From assembly GCF_023100945.1 (NCBI RefSeq), contig NZ_CP064689.1, positions 2,090,001-2,154,000 of the forward strand: a stretch of DNA of 64,000 bases, read 5' to 3'. The position numbers and the translations under genes are program-made. The notes under the pieces were generated by a model. That model did no database searches. It saw only the letters and a program-made list of their open reading frames with translations, and was not told the DNA's origin. The DNA is from Bradyrhizobium sp. 200 (GTDB taxonomy: Bacteria; Pseudomonadota; Alphaproteobacteria; Rhizobiales; Xanthobacteraceae). Of the stretch, positions 17,943 to 27,130 are shown piece after piece (positions within the stretch are counted from its first letter, which is position 1; each line of letters opens with the position of its first letter).

Positions 17943-18884
17943 GTGGGCAACCAGTTGAGACAAGATGACCTCCCGCTGATATCAGCACTTGTCTGCACGT
18001 ACGGTCGCGGACGTCTGGTCGTAGACACCGTGGCGTCTATCCTGGCGAACACGCATCCCAATTTTGAACTGGTTGTTGTCGATCAGAGCAAAGACAACGA
18101 GACTCTGGAGGCGCTAAGATCATTTAGCGCCGATCCCCGCCTGAGGTACCTGAAAAGCGCAACCATCGGCAAAGGGGACGCGCTCAATGCTGGCCTGATA
18201 GAGACCAAGGGTTCGGCCATCGTTATCACCGATGATGATTGCACGGTGCCACCGAACTGGCTCGAAACATTTGCCTCAATTTTCGTCACATACCCCAATG
18301 TCGCGGTTGCCTTTTGTTGTGTCGAGGCCGGGGAGCATGACCGGGCTGCCGGCTTTGTTCCAGACTTCGTTCGCACCGGCGACAGGATGTTGACGACGAT
18401 GCACGACGCGCGACACGTGCGTGGTCTCGGGGCAGGCATTGCGGTACGGCGCGACATGATTGAAGAAATCGGGGGCTTCGACCATATGCTCGGCCCCGGA
18501 TCCAAGTTTCACGACTGTGACGATCGTGACATTGCCATACGCGCACTCCTTGCGCGCCACCACGTCTATGAGACGTCGACGATTGCCGTCAAGCATTTCG
18601 GCTTTCGGAGCTGGCAACAAGGCCCGCAGCTCGCACGCAGAAACTTCCTCGGCATAGGCGCGGCATACTCGAAGTTCCTCAAGTGCGGTCGCATCGAGCT
18701 GATGTACATTCCAGCGCTTGAATTCATCAAATACGCGCTGTGGCCGCCGATCCGGGACGTGCTTCATCTTCGCCAGCCACGCGGGATCGTGCGCATCACG
18801 GCATTCGCGGAGGGCTTCGTTGATGGACTTCGCACCCCGGTCGATAGGGCGACCATGCTATTCGTTGAGGAGCGGAAAAAGTGA
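17943..18884 (+). CDS. Family 2 glycosyltransferase, DQS/TDDDC subgroup
   Basis: A 313-residue GT-A enzyme from a GTG start. Motifs are ISALVCTYGRGRLVVDTV, VVVDQSKDNET, LNAGLIETKGSAIVITDDD (D-D-D metal/donor site), CTVPPNWLE, and GFDHMLGPGSKFHDCDDRDI (the acceptor-base region). It closely resembles the GT2 proteins at 26142 and 44313, including the C-terminal GFVDGLRTPVDRATMLF. It probably adds a deoxyhexose or hexose to the repeat unit. The IS630 element is inserted 36 bases after its stop, so the insertion spared it but may block read-through into the GT39-like gene. Confidence 0.85.
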   Translation: MGNQLRQDDLPLISALVCTYGRGRLVVDTVASILANTHPNFELVVVDQSKDNETLEALRSFSADPRLRYLKSATIGKGDALNAGLIETKGSAIVITDDDCTVPPNWLETFASIFVTYPNVAVAFCCVEAGEHDRAAGFVPDFVRTGDRMLTTMHDARHVRGLGAGIAVRRDMIEEIGGFDHMLGPGSKFHDCDDRDIAIRALLARHHVYETSTIAVKHFGFRSWQQGPQLARRNFLGIGAAYSKFLKCGRIELMYIPALEFIKYALWPPIRDVLHLRQPRGIVRITAFAEGFVDGLRTPVDRATMLFVEERKK

Positions 18885-18920
18885 GCCAGGCGCCGCCGCG
18901 AGGCTTGCTCCCCCAGCCGC

Positions 18921-20042
18921 TAGTACCCGGAATCATAGCTGAGTGATACGTCGAGCTTTGAAGGGGCGCTGGCGGACTTTTTTCTTGGTCCAGACGAAGG
19001 GCTCAGCTTTGACGTTGTAGGCTTTGATATAGGCATCGATGTGCTGCTCGAGCTGTTTGAGGCTGGTGAATGAGGCGCCGCTCAAGGATTGCCCTTGTAA
19101 GATCGAAAACCACACCTCGACCTGATTGAGCCAGGACGCGCTGGTGGGCGTGAAATGAAATTTCACATTGGGATGTGCCTCGAGCCATTCCTCGTTCTTC
19201 TTGTGGGTGCTGAGATTGTCGAGAATGACGTGAAGCTGGCGGTTCGGAAATGCTGCGGTCACGCGATCCATGAAGTCGAGAAACTCGACCCGGCGACGCC
19301 GTTTCGAATGCGTCGCAAGGATCTTCCCGGTGGCGACTTCCAGCGCCGCAAACAGCGTGGTCGTGCCGTGCCGCTTGTAGTCGTGGCTTTGCCCGGTCAG
19401 GGACCTGCCGTTGGGCAGCTTCAGATAGCCCTGCGCTCTTTCCAAGGCCTGGATCGAGGGCTTCTCGTCCACGCATAGCACGATGGCCTTCCTTGGCGGG
19501 GCGACATAGAGGCCAACCACGTCGGCGGCTTTGGCCGTAAACTGCGGGTCGTTGCTCTCGCACCAGGACTTGCGAGCGGCGAGATCGATCTTGTTGCTGC
19601 GCAAGAACCGCCAGACATATTGCACGTCGACATCGCCAAGTTCCCCAGCCAGCAGAGGCCCCGTCCAGCGCGCGTACCCGGCGGGAGGCGATTTATCGAG
19701 CAACTTCAAAATCCGCTTGTCGGTGACCTTCGTATAGATCGGCTGCTTGCCCGGCAGAGGCTTGCTTTGCAGACCTTCAAGACCATGATCCGCATAGCGA
19801 TGCCGCCAAAGGCTGACAATCCGTGGCTGGACCCCAACCTCCTTGGCGATCGATCGGGTGCTGCGACCGGCCGCTGCCAGCAGCACGATCCGTGCCCGCT
19901 TCAAATCGCGCTGCAACGTCACCGGTGAGCGGCAACGTTCCTCAAGCACCTTGCGATCTTTCCTCGAAAGGTGGACTTCTCTTGCTTCGGGTATCATCCC
20001 GATGTTGAATCATGACTCACTTCCCAGGGAAAGTGGGTACTA
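18921..20042 (-). mobile_element. IS630-family insertion sequence, complete
   Basis: The element is bounded by TA on both sides (18921-18922 and 20041-20042), the target duplicated by IS630. Both ends begin TAGTACCC when read inward, so the terminal inverted repeat is short. Inner ends carry related GAATCAT motifs. It encodes one intact transposase and is about 1.12 kb inside the TA pair. Confidence 0.88.
18933..19997 (-). CDS. IS630-family transposase
   Basis: A 354-residue DDE transposase. It has an N-terminal helix-turn-helix (RARIVLLAAAGRSTRSIAKE, then PRIVSLWRHRYADHGLEGL) and a catalytic core with CVDEKPSIQALER (first D), HVILDNLSTHKKNEEW (second D) and FTPTSASWLNQVEVWF (third acidic residue, E). 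The frame is intact and full length, so it is probably active. It catalyses cut-and-paste transposition into TA. The element splits an EPS gene run. Confidence 0.93.
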   Translation of the reverse strand: MIPEAREVHLSRKDRKVLEERCRSPVTLQRDLKRARIVLLAAAGRSTRSIAKEVGVQPRIVSLWRHRYADHGLEGLQSKPLPGKQPIYTKVTDKRILKLLDKSPPAGYARWTGPLLAGELGDVDVQYVWRFLRSNKIDLAARKSWCESNDPQFTAKAADVVGLYVAPPRKAIVLCVDEKPSIQALERAQGYLKLPNGRSLTGQSHDYKRHGTTTLFAALEVATGKILATHSKRRRRVEFLDFMDRVTAAFPNRQLHVILDNLSTHKKNEEWLEAHPNVKFHFTPTSASWLNQVEVWFSILQGQSLSGASFTSLKQLEQHIDAYIKAYNVKAEPFVWTKKKVRQRPFKARRITQL

Positions 20043-20188
20043 GAGTGTCGTCGCCATCGCGCTCCGGTACCGCGACTATAGGTGGGGTGCCGTGCCCCAA
20101 GACTTGCTACCCCCAGTCATCCCGCATACGGTGATCGGCGGATAGAGGCCTTGACCCAAAGTTCAACAGAGACCCGGACATCCAGGGA

Positions 20189-21430
20189 ATGAGCGCGAGC
20201 GAGCACAACAAGTATGCCGCAGGCCTCGCCGCTGTCGCGGCTGCAGCGGCGCTGCTAATGGTATTGCTTTTCTTTCAGTTCCAGAATCTGGTTGTGAATG
20301 CGGGCGATCCGTATGATTACGGAAAGATCGCGCGTGGGTTCGTCGAGCACGGATTCACCAAAATGACCCGCCGCGCGGCATCGCTCTATCCAGAGTTTAT
20401 TGCCGTTGTGTACCGGCTTGGTGGCAACGATCACGTGATCACCCTGCTGCAGTGTCTGTTCCACGCTGCGACGTGCGTTTTGGTCTTTCGGCTTGGGCTA
20501 CGCATTTACAATGCGAGAACGGGACTGCTCGCAGGCCTTTTCTGCGCCTTTCATCCAATGTTGCTGCGTTACGTGCCAGATTTGCACATGGAAACCTTCC
20601 TCACGTTGATGTGCACATTGACGGTCTGGACGACCGTGCGCTTTTACGATCGGCCGACGATCGCAAATGGCATCCTGGTCGGCGTGGTCGGCATGTTCAC
20701 GACGCTGACCAAGGGCGTCATGCTGCCTTATCTGGGTGTATTCGGCATCATCATGGGTGTGCTCGCCCTGAAGCAACGTTCGATACAGCGCGTCGCCGCC
20801 GTGGTCGCCATGTTCGTTGCTATGGCGGTTGTCCTGGCGCCTTGGACATATCGCAACTATCAGGTCACGGGAGGCCGCTTCGTGCTGCTGACGCCGGGAG
20901 CAAGCGACTCGTTCCTGCGCGGATACGTATTCACGCGATGGGAGTTCGCAACTCTGCAAAAGCCTCCGTATACCGATGCAGAAAACGAGGTGAATAACTG
21001 GTTTCGGCAAATTGCTCGGGACGCCGGTACCGAGTGGGAAAAGGATGAGGTCGTTGACGAACAAAACAACGCTCGCGTTGCCAAGCATCTTATCGTGACT
21101 CAGCCGCTTGACACGATCCGCAAGGTTTTCGTCGGCCTGTTCACGTTCTGGTACGAAATGACCAGCCTAAGGAATTCGCTGATACCCGGCTCATTGGCGC
21201 TGCTTGGATGGGCGTTGGCGATCGTCGGTCTGATAAGGGCAAACCGGGAAGGACGGCCGTCCTGGTTGATTTGGCTTCCGATCGTGGTGATGAACGGCTT
21301 TGTTGCACTCTTGATCCCACTCGGACGCTATTCGGTACCGATAATTCCATGCCTTATGATCTTGGCTGCGTTTGGCGTCGATACGCTCCTGAGCCGACAA
21401 AAACCTGGCTTCATCCCAAGTCGATCGTGA
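20189..21430 (+). CDS. GT39/ArnT-like integral membrane glycosyltransferase
   Basis: A 413-residue protein with about ten hydrophobic helices. After the first helix comes NAGDPYDYGKIARGFVEHGF, the place where GT-C enzymes (PMT, ArnT) keep the catalytic acidic residue in the first periplasmic loop; HPMLLRYVPDLHMETF and the LAPWTYRNYQV segment are also typical of this superfamily. Such enzymes use polyprenyl-phosphate sugars on the periplasmic side. That fits the nearby UbiA-HAD-GtrA operon, which could supply such a donor. The link is inference. The IS630 element lies 150 bases upstream. Confidence 0.75.
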   Translation: MSASEHNKYAAGLAAVAAAAALLMVLLFFQFQNLVVNAGDPYDYGKIARGFVEHGFTKMTRRAASLYPEFIAVVYRLGGNDHVITLLQCLFHAATCVLVFRLGLRIYNARTGLLAGLFCAFHPMLLRYVPDLHMETFLTLMCTLTVWTTVRFYDRPTIANGILVGVVGMFTTLTKGVMLPYLGVFGIIMGVLALKQRSIQRVAAVVAMFVAMAVVLAPWTYRNYQVTGGRFVLLTPGASDSFLRGYVFTRWEFATLQKPPYTDAENEVNNWFRQIARDAGTEWEKDEVVDEQNNARVAKHLIVTQPLDTIRKVFVGLFTFWYEMTSLRNSLIPGSLALLGWALAIVGLIRANREGRPSWLIWLPIVVMNGFVALLIPLGRYSVPIIPCLMILAAFGVDTLLSRQKPGFIPSRS

Positions 21431-21874
21431 TTTCCGCCACCAGCCAAATCGGTTGGCAGTCCAGTGAACCTGACCCGCTATCGGGACGTAGCTGGGATTC
21501 CGATGAGGAGCGCGGATGCTTCGAGGAACCGAAGCCTCAGCGCCGGCCAGCAGCTCATCCAAGGGCTACTTGGAGATTGTCGACGGTAGGGTTAACCCGG
21601 TGCGAATAAGTCGCACCGCATCACCGGCCTGTGTCCATCACCACACCTGTGCCTCGTGAGTAAAAGGCCTAATCTCGAAAACGCGATAACACGCGGGATT
21701 CGGGGTTAACTCTTCGGCGCATGTGATCAAGAATGGGCTGTCCTCCTTCGCACCATTCAGGTATTTTCCCGTCAATTCGCGAGAATTTGCTGATTAATGA
21801 ATTGGCGAGCCGACTCAAGCCGGATCAAGCGCCGGCAAAATGGGAGCGCGAGCTCATGAACAATTGGATGATCC
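21431..21874. promoter_or_regulatory. Intergenic region before the UbiA operon
   Basis: A 440-base gap with no convincing gene. It has two GTTAAC sites: a GGGTTAACCC palindrome at 21589-21598 and another at 21705. An AT-rich patch (GAATTTGCTGATTAATGAAT) lies near 21782. The promoter for the following operon is probably here. Confidence 0.4.
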
Positions 21875-22852
21875 ATGGATAAGTCGATAGGTGATTTTGG
21901 GAAGATGCAAGGGAACGTGGCAGCTTATATAGCCATAGCTCGCCTGGACCACAGCACGAAGCACATATTTATCGCCCCCGGTATGATCCTCGCTTATCTT
22001 CTGCGGGGAATTCATACGAACTCGTTGGTCAGTTCCATAGCCCTCGGCCTAGTTGCCGCGATTTGCATTGCATCTGCCAACTACGTGATAAACGAGTGGT
22101 TTGATCGCGAGTTTGACAAGTTCCACCCGACCAAGTCTGAGAGGACAGCGGTCAAGACGCAGCTCAGTGGAACCATCATTTTTCTGGAGTGGACAGGCCT
22201 CGTCACGGTGGGACTGGCGTGTGCTTTCGCTGCCAGCAAGCTTACGTTGCTGGTTGCTTGCATCTTCGCTCTGCAAGGCATCGTCTACAACGTGCCGCCT
22301 ATCCGCACCAAGGACAAAGCCTATCTCGATGTAATCTCGGAAGCTATCAACAACCCTCTCCGCCTGATGATCGGATGGGCAATGATAGATCCGACAACTC
22401 TGCCGCCCAGCTCGATCATTCTCACGTATTGGGCCGGCGGCGCGTTTCTCATGGCGGCAAAGCGGCTTTCGGAATTCAGAGAGATCACCGCATCGCACGG
22501 ACGAGAACTGCTCCAGAAATACAGGGCGAGCTTCGCGGGATATTCGGAGATATCGCTTACCGTTTCGTGCTTCGTCTACGCCCTCGCAACCAGTTTCTTC
22601 CTTGCAATCTTTTTGATCAAGTATCGCGTCGAATATCTGCTCACGGTGCCTGTATTGATTGCATTGTTCGGACACTACCTCGCTCTGTCCATGGGGCCGG
22701 CATCGACAGCTCAGAGGCCCGAAAAGCTGTTCAAGGAACGCACGTTAATTGTTCTCGTAGGTTTGTTGGCCGCCACCTTCCTGTTTGCGACCTACGTGAA
22801 CATACCCGCTCTCGATCTCTTTGCCGGCCAGCGATACATCAGCCTGGAATGA
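21875..22852 (+). CDS. UbiA-family prenyltransferase, phosphoribosyl-polyprenyl synthase-like
   Basis: A 325-residue polytopic protein. The UbiA motif NYVINEWFDREFDKFHP carries the N-x3-E/D and D-x3-D acidic residues that bind Mg-pyrophosphate. The second region, YNVPPIRTKDKAYLDVISEA, resembles the subfamily that transfers phosphoribose from PRPP to polyprenyl phosphate (mycobacterial Rv3806c, Azorhizobium NoeC) more than quinone or heme pathways. It is followed after only 6 bases by a HAD phosphatase and then by GtrA. This supports a route to polyprenyl-phosphate-ribose (or arabinose). The subfamily call is from motifs and context only. Confidence 0.75.
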   Translation: MDKSIGDFGKMQGNVAAYIAIARLDHSTKHIFIAPGMILAYLLRGIHTNSLVSSIALGLVAAICIASANYVINEWFDREFDKFHPTKSERTAVKTQLSGTIIFLEWTGLVTVGLACAFAASKLTLLVACIFALQGIVYNVPPIRTKDKAYLDVISEAINNPLRLMIGWAMIDPTTLPPSSIILTYWAGGAFLMAAKRLSEFREITASHGRELLQKYRASFAGYSEISLTVSCFVYALATSFFLAIFLIKYRVEYLLTVPVLIALFGHYLALSMGPASTAQRPEKLFKERTLIVLVGLLAATFLFATYVNIPALDLFAGQRYISLE

Positions 22853-22858
22853 TGTCAC

Positions 22859-23539
22859 ATGTTTACACCCGCGGATTGGGGTAACATCCGTCTCGTCGCA
22901 TTCGACGTGGATGGTACGCTCTACAGGCAGCGCCCGTTGCGCCTGAGGATGGGGCGCGACATGGTGCTCCATGCCGTAGCGAAGCGGGATCTGAGTGCCA
23001 TTGGCGTCATTAATGCCTACCGGCGTATTAGAGAGCGCCTGGGTGACGATGAAGTCGTCGACTTCGAACGCGTTCTGATCGCCGAGACGGCCAAGGCCAC
23101 GTCGATGTCGCCCGAAAGCGTTCAAACGATCGTGTCCGAATGGATTGAAACGCGGCCGCTTCGATATTTGAGAAGCTGCCTCTTTTCGGGAGTCCCGCAA
23201 TTATTTGCGGGATTGCAACGTGCCGGCAGGAAGATCGGCATCTTTTCGGATTACCCCGCAACGGAGAAACTCGCTGCGATGGGATTGGCAGCCCATCACG
23301 TGGTCGCGGCCAGCGATGTCGGGCTGCTTAAGCCTCATGCCATTGGCCTCCAGTCGCTCATGGCCTCAGCAGGTGCGACGGCAGGCGACACCCTGTTCAT
23401 CGGCGATCGTGCAGATCGCGACGGTGTTGCCGGCCAAAGGGCCGGAGTCAGAACTTTGATCAGATCTTCGAAGCCTATCGAGGCCTTTCAAACCTTCAAG
23501 ACGTTTCACGATCCATTGTTCGATCCATTCATGCAATAG
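22859..23539 (+). CDS. HAD-superfamily phosphatase
   Basis: A 226-residue HAD hydrolase with all four motifs: AFDVDGTLY (nucleophile D16, acid/base D18), IFSDYPATEKL (Ser), LLKPH (Lys) and FIGDRADRDGVAG (Mg-binding Asp pair). A helical cap lies between motifs I and II. It starts 6 bases after the UbiA-like gene and ends 6 bases before GtrA, so the three are one transcript. The inferred job is to remove the 5-phosphate from polyprenyl-phospho-phosphoribose, as expected for the second step of such a pathway. Confidence 0.85.
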   Translation: MFTPADWGNIRLVAFDVDGTLYRQRPLRLRMGRDMVLHAVAKRDLSAIGVINAYRRIRERLGDDEVVDFERVLIAETAKATSMSPESVQTIVSEWIETRPLRYLRSCLFSGVPQLFAGLQRAGRKIGIFSDYPATEKLAAMGLAAHHVVAASDVGLLKPHAIGLQSLMASAGATAGDTLFIGDRADRDGVAGQRAGVRTLIRSSKPIEAFQTFKTFHDPLFDPFMQ

Positions 23540-23545
23540 GAACTT

Positions 23546-23929
23546 GTGGTGCTCGAATTGGCACGGAAGCTTCTACAGTATGGAGTGACTGGTGGAATAG
23601 CAGCTGTTGTTGATGCAGGCGGCTTTGTGCTGCTCGTCAATGCCAGGCTAAACATCGTTGTAGCAAGCTGCTTTAGCTTCTGCATCGCAGCTCTTGTCAA
23701 CTACAGTTTGACCAGTCGGTTCGTATTCAATCGTGAGGCAACTGTTCGCGGCCTCGCGGCGTTCACGGCTGCCGCGCTTGTTGGTCTTATGGTGAATACT
23801 GGCGTCACGCTTCTGGCGACTTTCACTGTGGGGCTGCCTCCACTTGCAGCCAAGCTCGCGGGGATTGGGACCGCATTCATCGTAAATTTCGTGATCAACT
23901 TGCGTGTTGTCTTCCATACGAGACCATAG
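23546..23929 (+). CDS. GtrA-family membrane protein (polyprenyl-P-sugar flippase type)
   Basis: A 127-residue protein with four helices from a GTG start. It has the GtrA pattern: KLLQYGVTGGIAAVVDAGGF near the start, ALVNYSLTSRFVFNR in the second helix pair, and FIVNFVINLRVVFHTR at the end. GtrA proteins move or present polyprenyl-phosphate sugars across the inner membrane for GT-C enzymes. As the last gene of the UbiA-HAD-GtrA operon it would flip the product made by the first two. Confidence 0.88.
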   Translation: MVLELARKLLQYGVTGGIAAVVDAGGFVLLVNARLNIVVASCFSFCIAALVNYSLTSRFVFNREATVRGLAAFTAAALVGLMVNTGVTLLATFTVGLPPLAAKLAGIGTAFIVNFVINLRVVFHTRP

Positions 23930-24151
23930 AGCAAGCTGGAGAAGCTTCTGATGTGATCAAAACCCACAGCAGGGGTATCCACTGCCGAGATTGTCCCGAT
24001 CGTAGGCAGTGCGTGCTGTAACAGCTTGCAGTCCCCGGAAAGTTAACCGCGACGTCGTTCCTCTGGGCCAATTTGCCTTAGACGCGAGGGGGGTGACGAT
24101 ATATTGTTTGACCCTAGGCCCTCAGATTTTTGCCGCAGCCCGGAGCCATCC

Positions 24152-25639
24152 GTGAGATCAAATACCACCAGGCTCCTGGTTCGCAACGTCGCGCACCTGG
24201 CAGTAGGACAAGTCGTAACAACAGCAATCGCCGTACTTCTAACGGCTGTCATCGGGCGGGCGTTGGATCCGGCACAGCTCGGTATCTTTTACACTGTCTT
24301 CGCCATCAGCTCATTCGTCTACGTCATCGTTGAATGGGGCCAGGGCACATATCTCGTGAGAGAAATGGCGAGGGGACGTGTTGACGAGCCCGAGTTGATT
24401 GGAAGTGCACTCCTCTTGCGGCTGGCAGCAATCGTCGTCTCGTCGATGATTGCTGTCGCCGTCGCGCTGGCTATGGGATACAGCGGCGAAATCGTTTGGT
24501 TCACACTGTTGGCCGTGGTGGCCGGGATTCCGGGCACGCTGTCCGTGCCGCTCGGTTGTTCCTTTCGCGGTCGGGACCGAATGGACATCGACGCATTTGC
24601 AACTTCGGTCGGCAAGGCGATTACCCTCATCGCGACCTATCTTGCTTTGCGCTTTGGTGGCGGGCTGACGGAAGTGATTTTGATGGGAGGCGCTGGTGGC
24701 ATTGCGACCCTGCTGGTCGCGATAGCTGCCGCTTCGCGGTTGGATATTGCAGTCAAGGCGCCTGCGACGAAGGCGTTTGGGGAAATCTTTCGGCATGGAG
24801 CACCGCTCACCGCCTTCTCACTGGTGCTGGCATCGCAGTCTTTTCTCGACATATTGCTGCTTTCTGCGCTTGCCGGTGCGACAGTGGTGGGATGGTTCGG
24901 CGCGTTCCGCAGCATTTTTGGGATTGTTATATCTCCAGCGATGATCTTGCTGGGGGCAACGTTTCCAGCGCTTTCGCGCGCGTCGCGTTCGTTACCGGAT
25001 CTTCAGCGCATGATCGACGCAACCGGGCGGATCATGTTCATCGCGGCTGCGTCTACGTCCTCGGCGCTCTACCTATTCGCGGGCGATATAGTCGCGATCG
25101 TATTCGGGCACGGTCGCTTCGAACAAACCGCGTCGATCCTTCGCGTGAGTGCCATCTTCATACCCTTGTTGTGCTTCGTGATGATTCTGGCGTCCGCCAT
25201 GAACGCAGTCGGCCGGAATAAAGAGATGGCCGTCATCAGCATCGTCAGGGTCACGTTCTGCGCGGTTATGAATTGGCTGATTATCGGCTATTGGCAGCAG
25301 AAGTTCGGAAATGGAGCCATTGCGCTTGTCATCATAGCCGGCCTGGCGGAGATACCGGCCACGATCGCCTGCATGGCTTTGCTTCCAAAGGGCGCAGTCG
25401 GATTGACCACAAGGATCAATTTTGTCCGAGCTAACGTCGCCTCGCTATGTACGGTTGTGCCGCTATCGATGCTGCAGCCGATTGGGCTCTTTTATCTCGC
25501 TCCGCTATTCGTCCTAGTGTTCGCGCTGACGGCCATGGTCACACGACTTGTAGTGCCGAGCGATCTACGGCTGGCAATGGAACTCGTGCGCGGCAGAGTT
25601 CTTGCCCCGCAGGAGGTGAAATCCGCGCCGGACGGTTGA
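24152..25639 (+). CDS. Wzx-type oligosaccharide flippase
   Basis: About 495 residues and 12-14 helices of the MOP (MATE-like) superfamily. The N-terminal LLVRNVAHLAVGQVVTTAIA and ALDPAQLGIFYTVFAISSFV are typical of Wzx/RfbX flippases, with WGQGTYLVREMARG after the second helix. It would flip the undecaprenyl-linked repeat unit to the periplasm. I chose GTG 24152 because GGAG lies 7 bases upstream; a TTG at 24104 would add 16 residues. It follows GtrA with a 220-base gap containing a GTTAACC site at 24042. Confidence 0.87.
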   Translation: MRSNTTRLLVRNVAHLAVGQVVTTAIAVLLTAVIGRALDPAQLGIFYTVFAISSFVYVIVEWGQGTYLVREMARGRVDEPELIGSALLLRLAAIVVSSMIAVAVALAMGYSGEIVWFTLLAVVAGIPGTLSVPLGCSFRGRDRMDIDAFATSVGKAITLIATYLALRFGGGLTEVILMGGAGGIATLLVAIAAASRLDIAVKAPATKAFGEIFRHGAPLTAFSLVLASQSFLDILLLSALAGATVVGWFGAFRSIFGIVISPAMILLGATFPALSRASRSLPDLQRMIDATGRIMFIAAASTSSALYLFAGDIVAIVFGHGRFEQTASILRVSAIFIPLLCFVMILASAMNAVGRNKEMAVISIVRVTFCAVMNWLIIGYWQQKFGNGAIALVIIAGLAEIPATIACMALLPKGAVGLTTRINFVRANVASLCTVVPLSMLQPIGLFYLAPLFVLVFALTAMVTRLVVPSDLRLAMELVRGRVLAPQEVKSAPDG

Positions 25640-26141
25640 TTGGTGATAGGCAAGCTGGAAGGACGATCAAGTCGGTCTTGGTCTCTTCTATAGCCATCGG
25701 CCAGACTCGCTCCCAATAGTGCATCAATGCGTCACTCACAAAAGGTGCTGCCATAAACGAAATCCAGCCTTTTTCTTCTTCGAACTCGCCCGCGCCAACG
25801 GCGCCTTACGTGGCGACTTTTGTATGACCAGGGGTTTAACCTTAAAAATCAAATCGCAGTATGGCGCGCGATCCAATCGAGCTACTTTGGTATTGGGGCT
25901 TGACGCAAGGGCCGTGCCGCGGCTTACATCAGTTGCGAGGCGCACGATGCGCTCGCTGTCGGCAGAGATGCAAACGTTGCGGATATCGAGGTAGAGTTAT
26001 CGCACCTCGCACAGAAAGGGTGCATTTGCCCGCTCTAGACTCCCAAAACAGGCTTTGGTGATAGCGGGCGCTAGACGGCGTCCAATGGTACCCGACTGCC
26101 CTAGTTATTTCGCAAACGCACCATTTGATACAAGAAACAGC
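25640..26141. other. Gene-free stretch
   Basis: 500 bases with no recognisable gene on either strand. It includes an AT-rich run, GTTTAACCTTAAAAATCAAA, around 25834-25853 that may be a promoter for the GT2 at 26142. Confidence 0.35.
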
Positions 26142-27071
26142 ATGCAAAAAGCCCCACAGCCGTTAGTGTCAGCCGCCATCTGTACGAGGAATCGGCCCGA
26201 CAAGATCGCGCGCGCAGTTGAGTCCGTCTTGGCCAATACCTTTCCAAACTTCGACCTCATGGTCATCGACCAGAGTGCGAGCGACGAGACAGAGCGCATA
26301 GTCCGCCGTATTGCAGAGCGCGACGCACGAGTTCGCTACGAGAGAATGAGCAAATCCGGTGCGTCTCGTGCGCGCAACTTGGCTATTGCGACTACGACCG
26401 GGCAATATATTGCGTGCACAGATGACGATTGCATCGTACCCGCCGACTGGATTGAAAATATTGTGAAGGCCTTTGAGGAACAGCGGGATGGCGAATTGTT
26501 ATATGGCCAGGTCCTTCCTGCGCATCCAGATGGCGACGGAGAGGCACTTACGCCAATGCTACGCATTCACAGGCCTGAGCGCCTCGACCGAGTAAACGGT
26601 TTTCGCATATTTGGGATGACAGCCAATTTCGCTGCCCGGCGCTCGGTGTTCGAACGAACCGGAATGTTCGATGAAGTGCTCGGAGCGGGCGGACGACTCA
26701 AATCTGGGGAGGACTTCGACCTGGCTTATCGCGCCTACCGGCGAAATGCCGTGATACTATTGCGGCCCGAGGTCACGGTTCGCCATGATGGACGTCGCGA
26801 GCGAGAAGAGTGGCCCGCGTTGCTCCGAGGCTATGGCTTCGGAGATGGTGCGTTTTACCTTAAGCATGCGCGGTGTCGAGACCCGTACGCTGCGTGGCTC
26901 GGAGCGAAAGCCTTCCTGCTAACCAGCGCGAAGTTCATCGTCAAGGCCGCTCTCGGGCGCCGCCCCGCCGAAATTCACTATCTCTCGGGATTTGTTCAGG
27001 GCGTCATGGGAGGACTCAAGTTCGGTGTTGACCGCACAACACTGCTGTACACTGACGAAACTAGGGCATAG
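26142..27071 (+). CDS. Family 2 glycosyltransferase, DQS/TDDDC subgroup
   Basis: A GT-A enzyme of about 309 residues from ATG 26142 (MQKAPQPLVSAAICTRNRP); an upstream in-frame start at 26055 seems too long. Motifs are MVIDQSASDETER, SGASRARNLAIATTTGQYIA, CTDDDCIVPADWIE and GMFDEVLGAGGRLKSGEDFD, ending with GVMGGLKFGVDRTTLLYTD. It is a paralogue of the GT2 genes at 17943 and 44313. It probably adds one sugar to the repeat unit. It is convergent with the acyltransferase at 27131. Confidence 0.85.
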   Translation: MQKAPQPLVSAAICTRNRPDKIARAVESVLANTFPNFDLMVIDQSASDETERIVRRIAERDARVRYERMSKSGASRARNLAIATTTGQYIACTDDDCIVPADWIENIVKAFEEQRDGELLYGQVLPAHPDGDGEALTPMLRIHRPERLDRVNGFRIFGMTANFAARRSVFERTGMFDEVLGAGGRLKSGEDFDLAYRAYRRNAVILLRPEVTVRHDGRREREEWPALLRGYGFGDGAFYLKHARCRDPYAAWLGAKAFLLTSAKFIVKAALGRRPAEIHYLSGFVQGVMGGLKFGVDRTTLLYTDETRA

Positions 27072-27130
27072 CGCTCCAAGCGAAGCCGCGCCTGCATTGG
27101 GCTGAGCCAAATGTCTTCGCGTTGCGCTGT

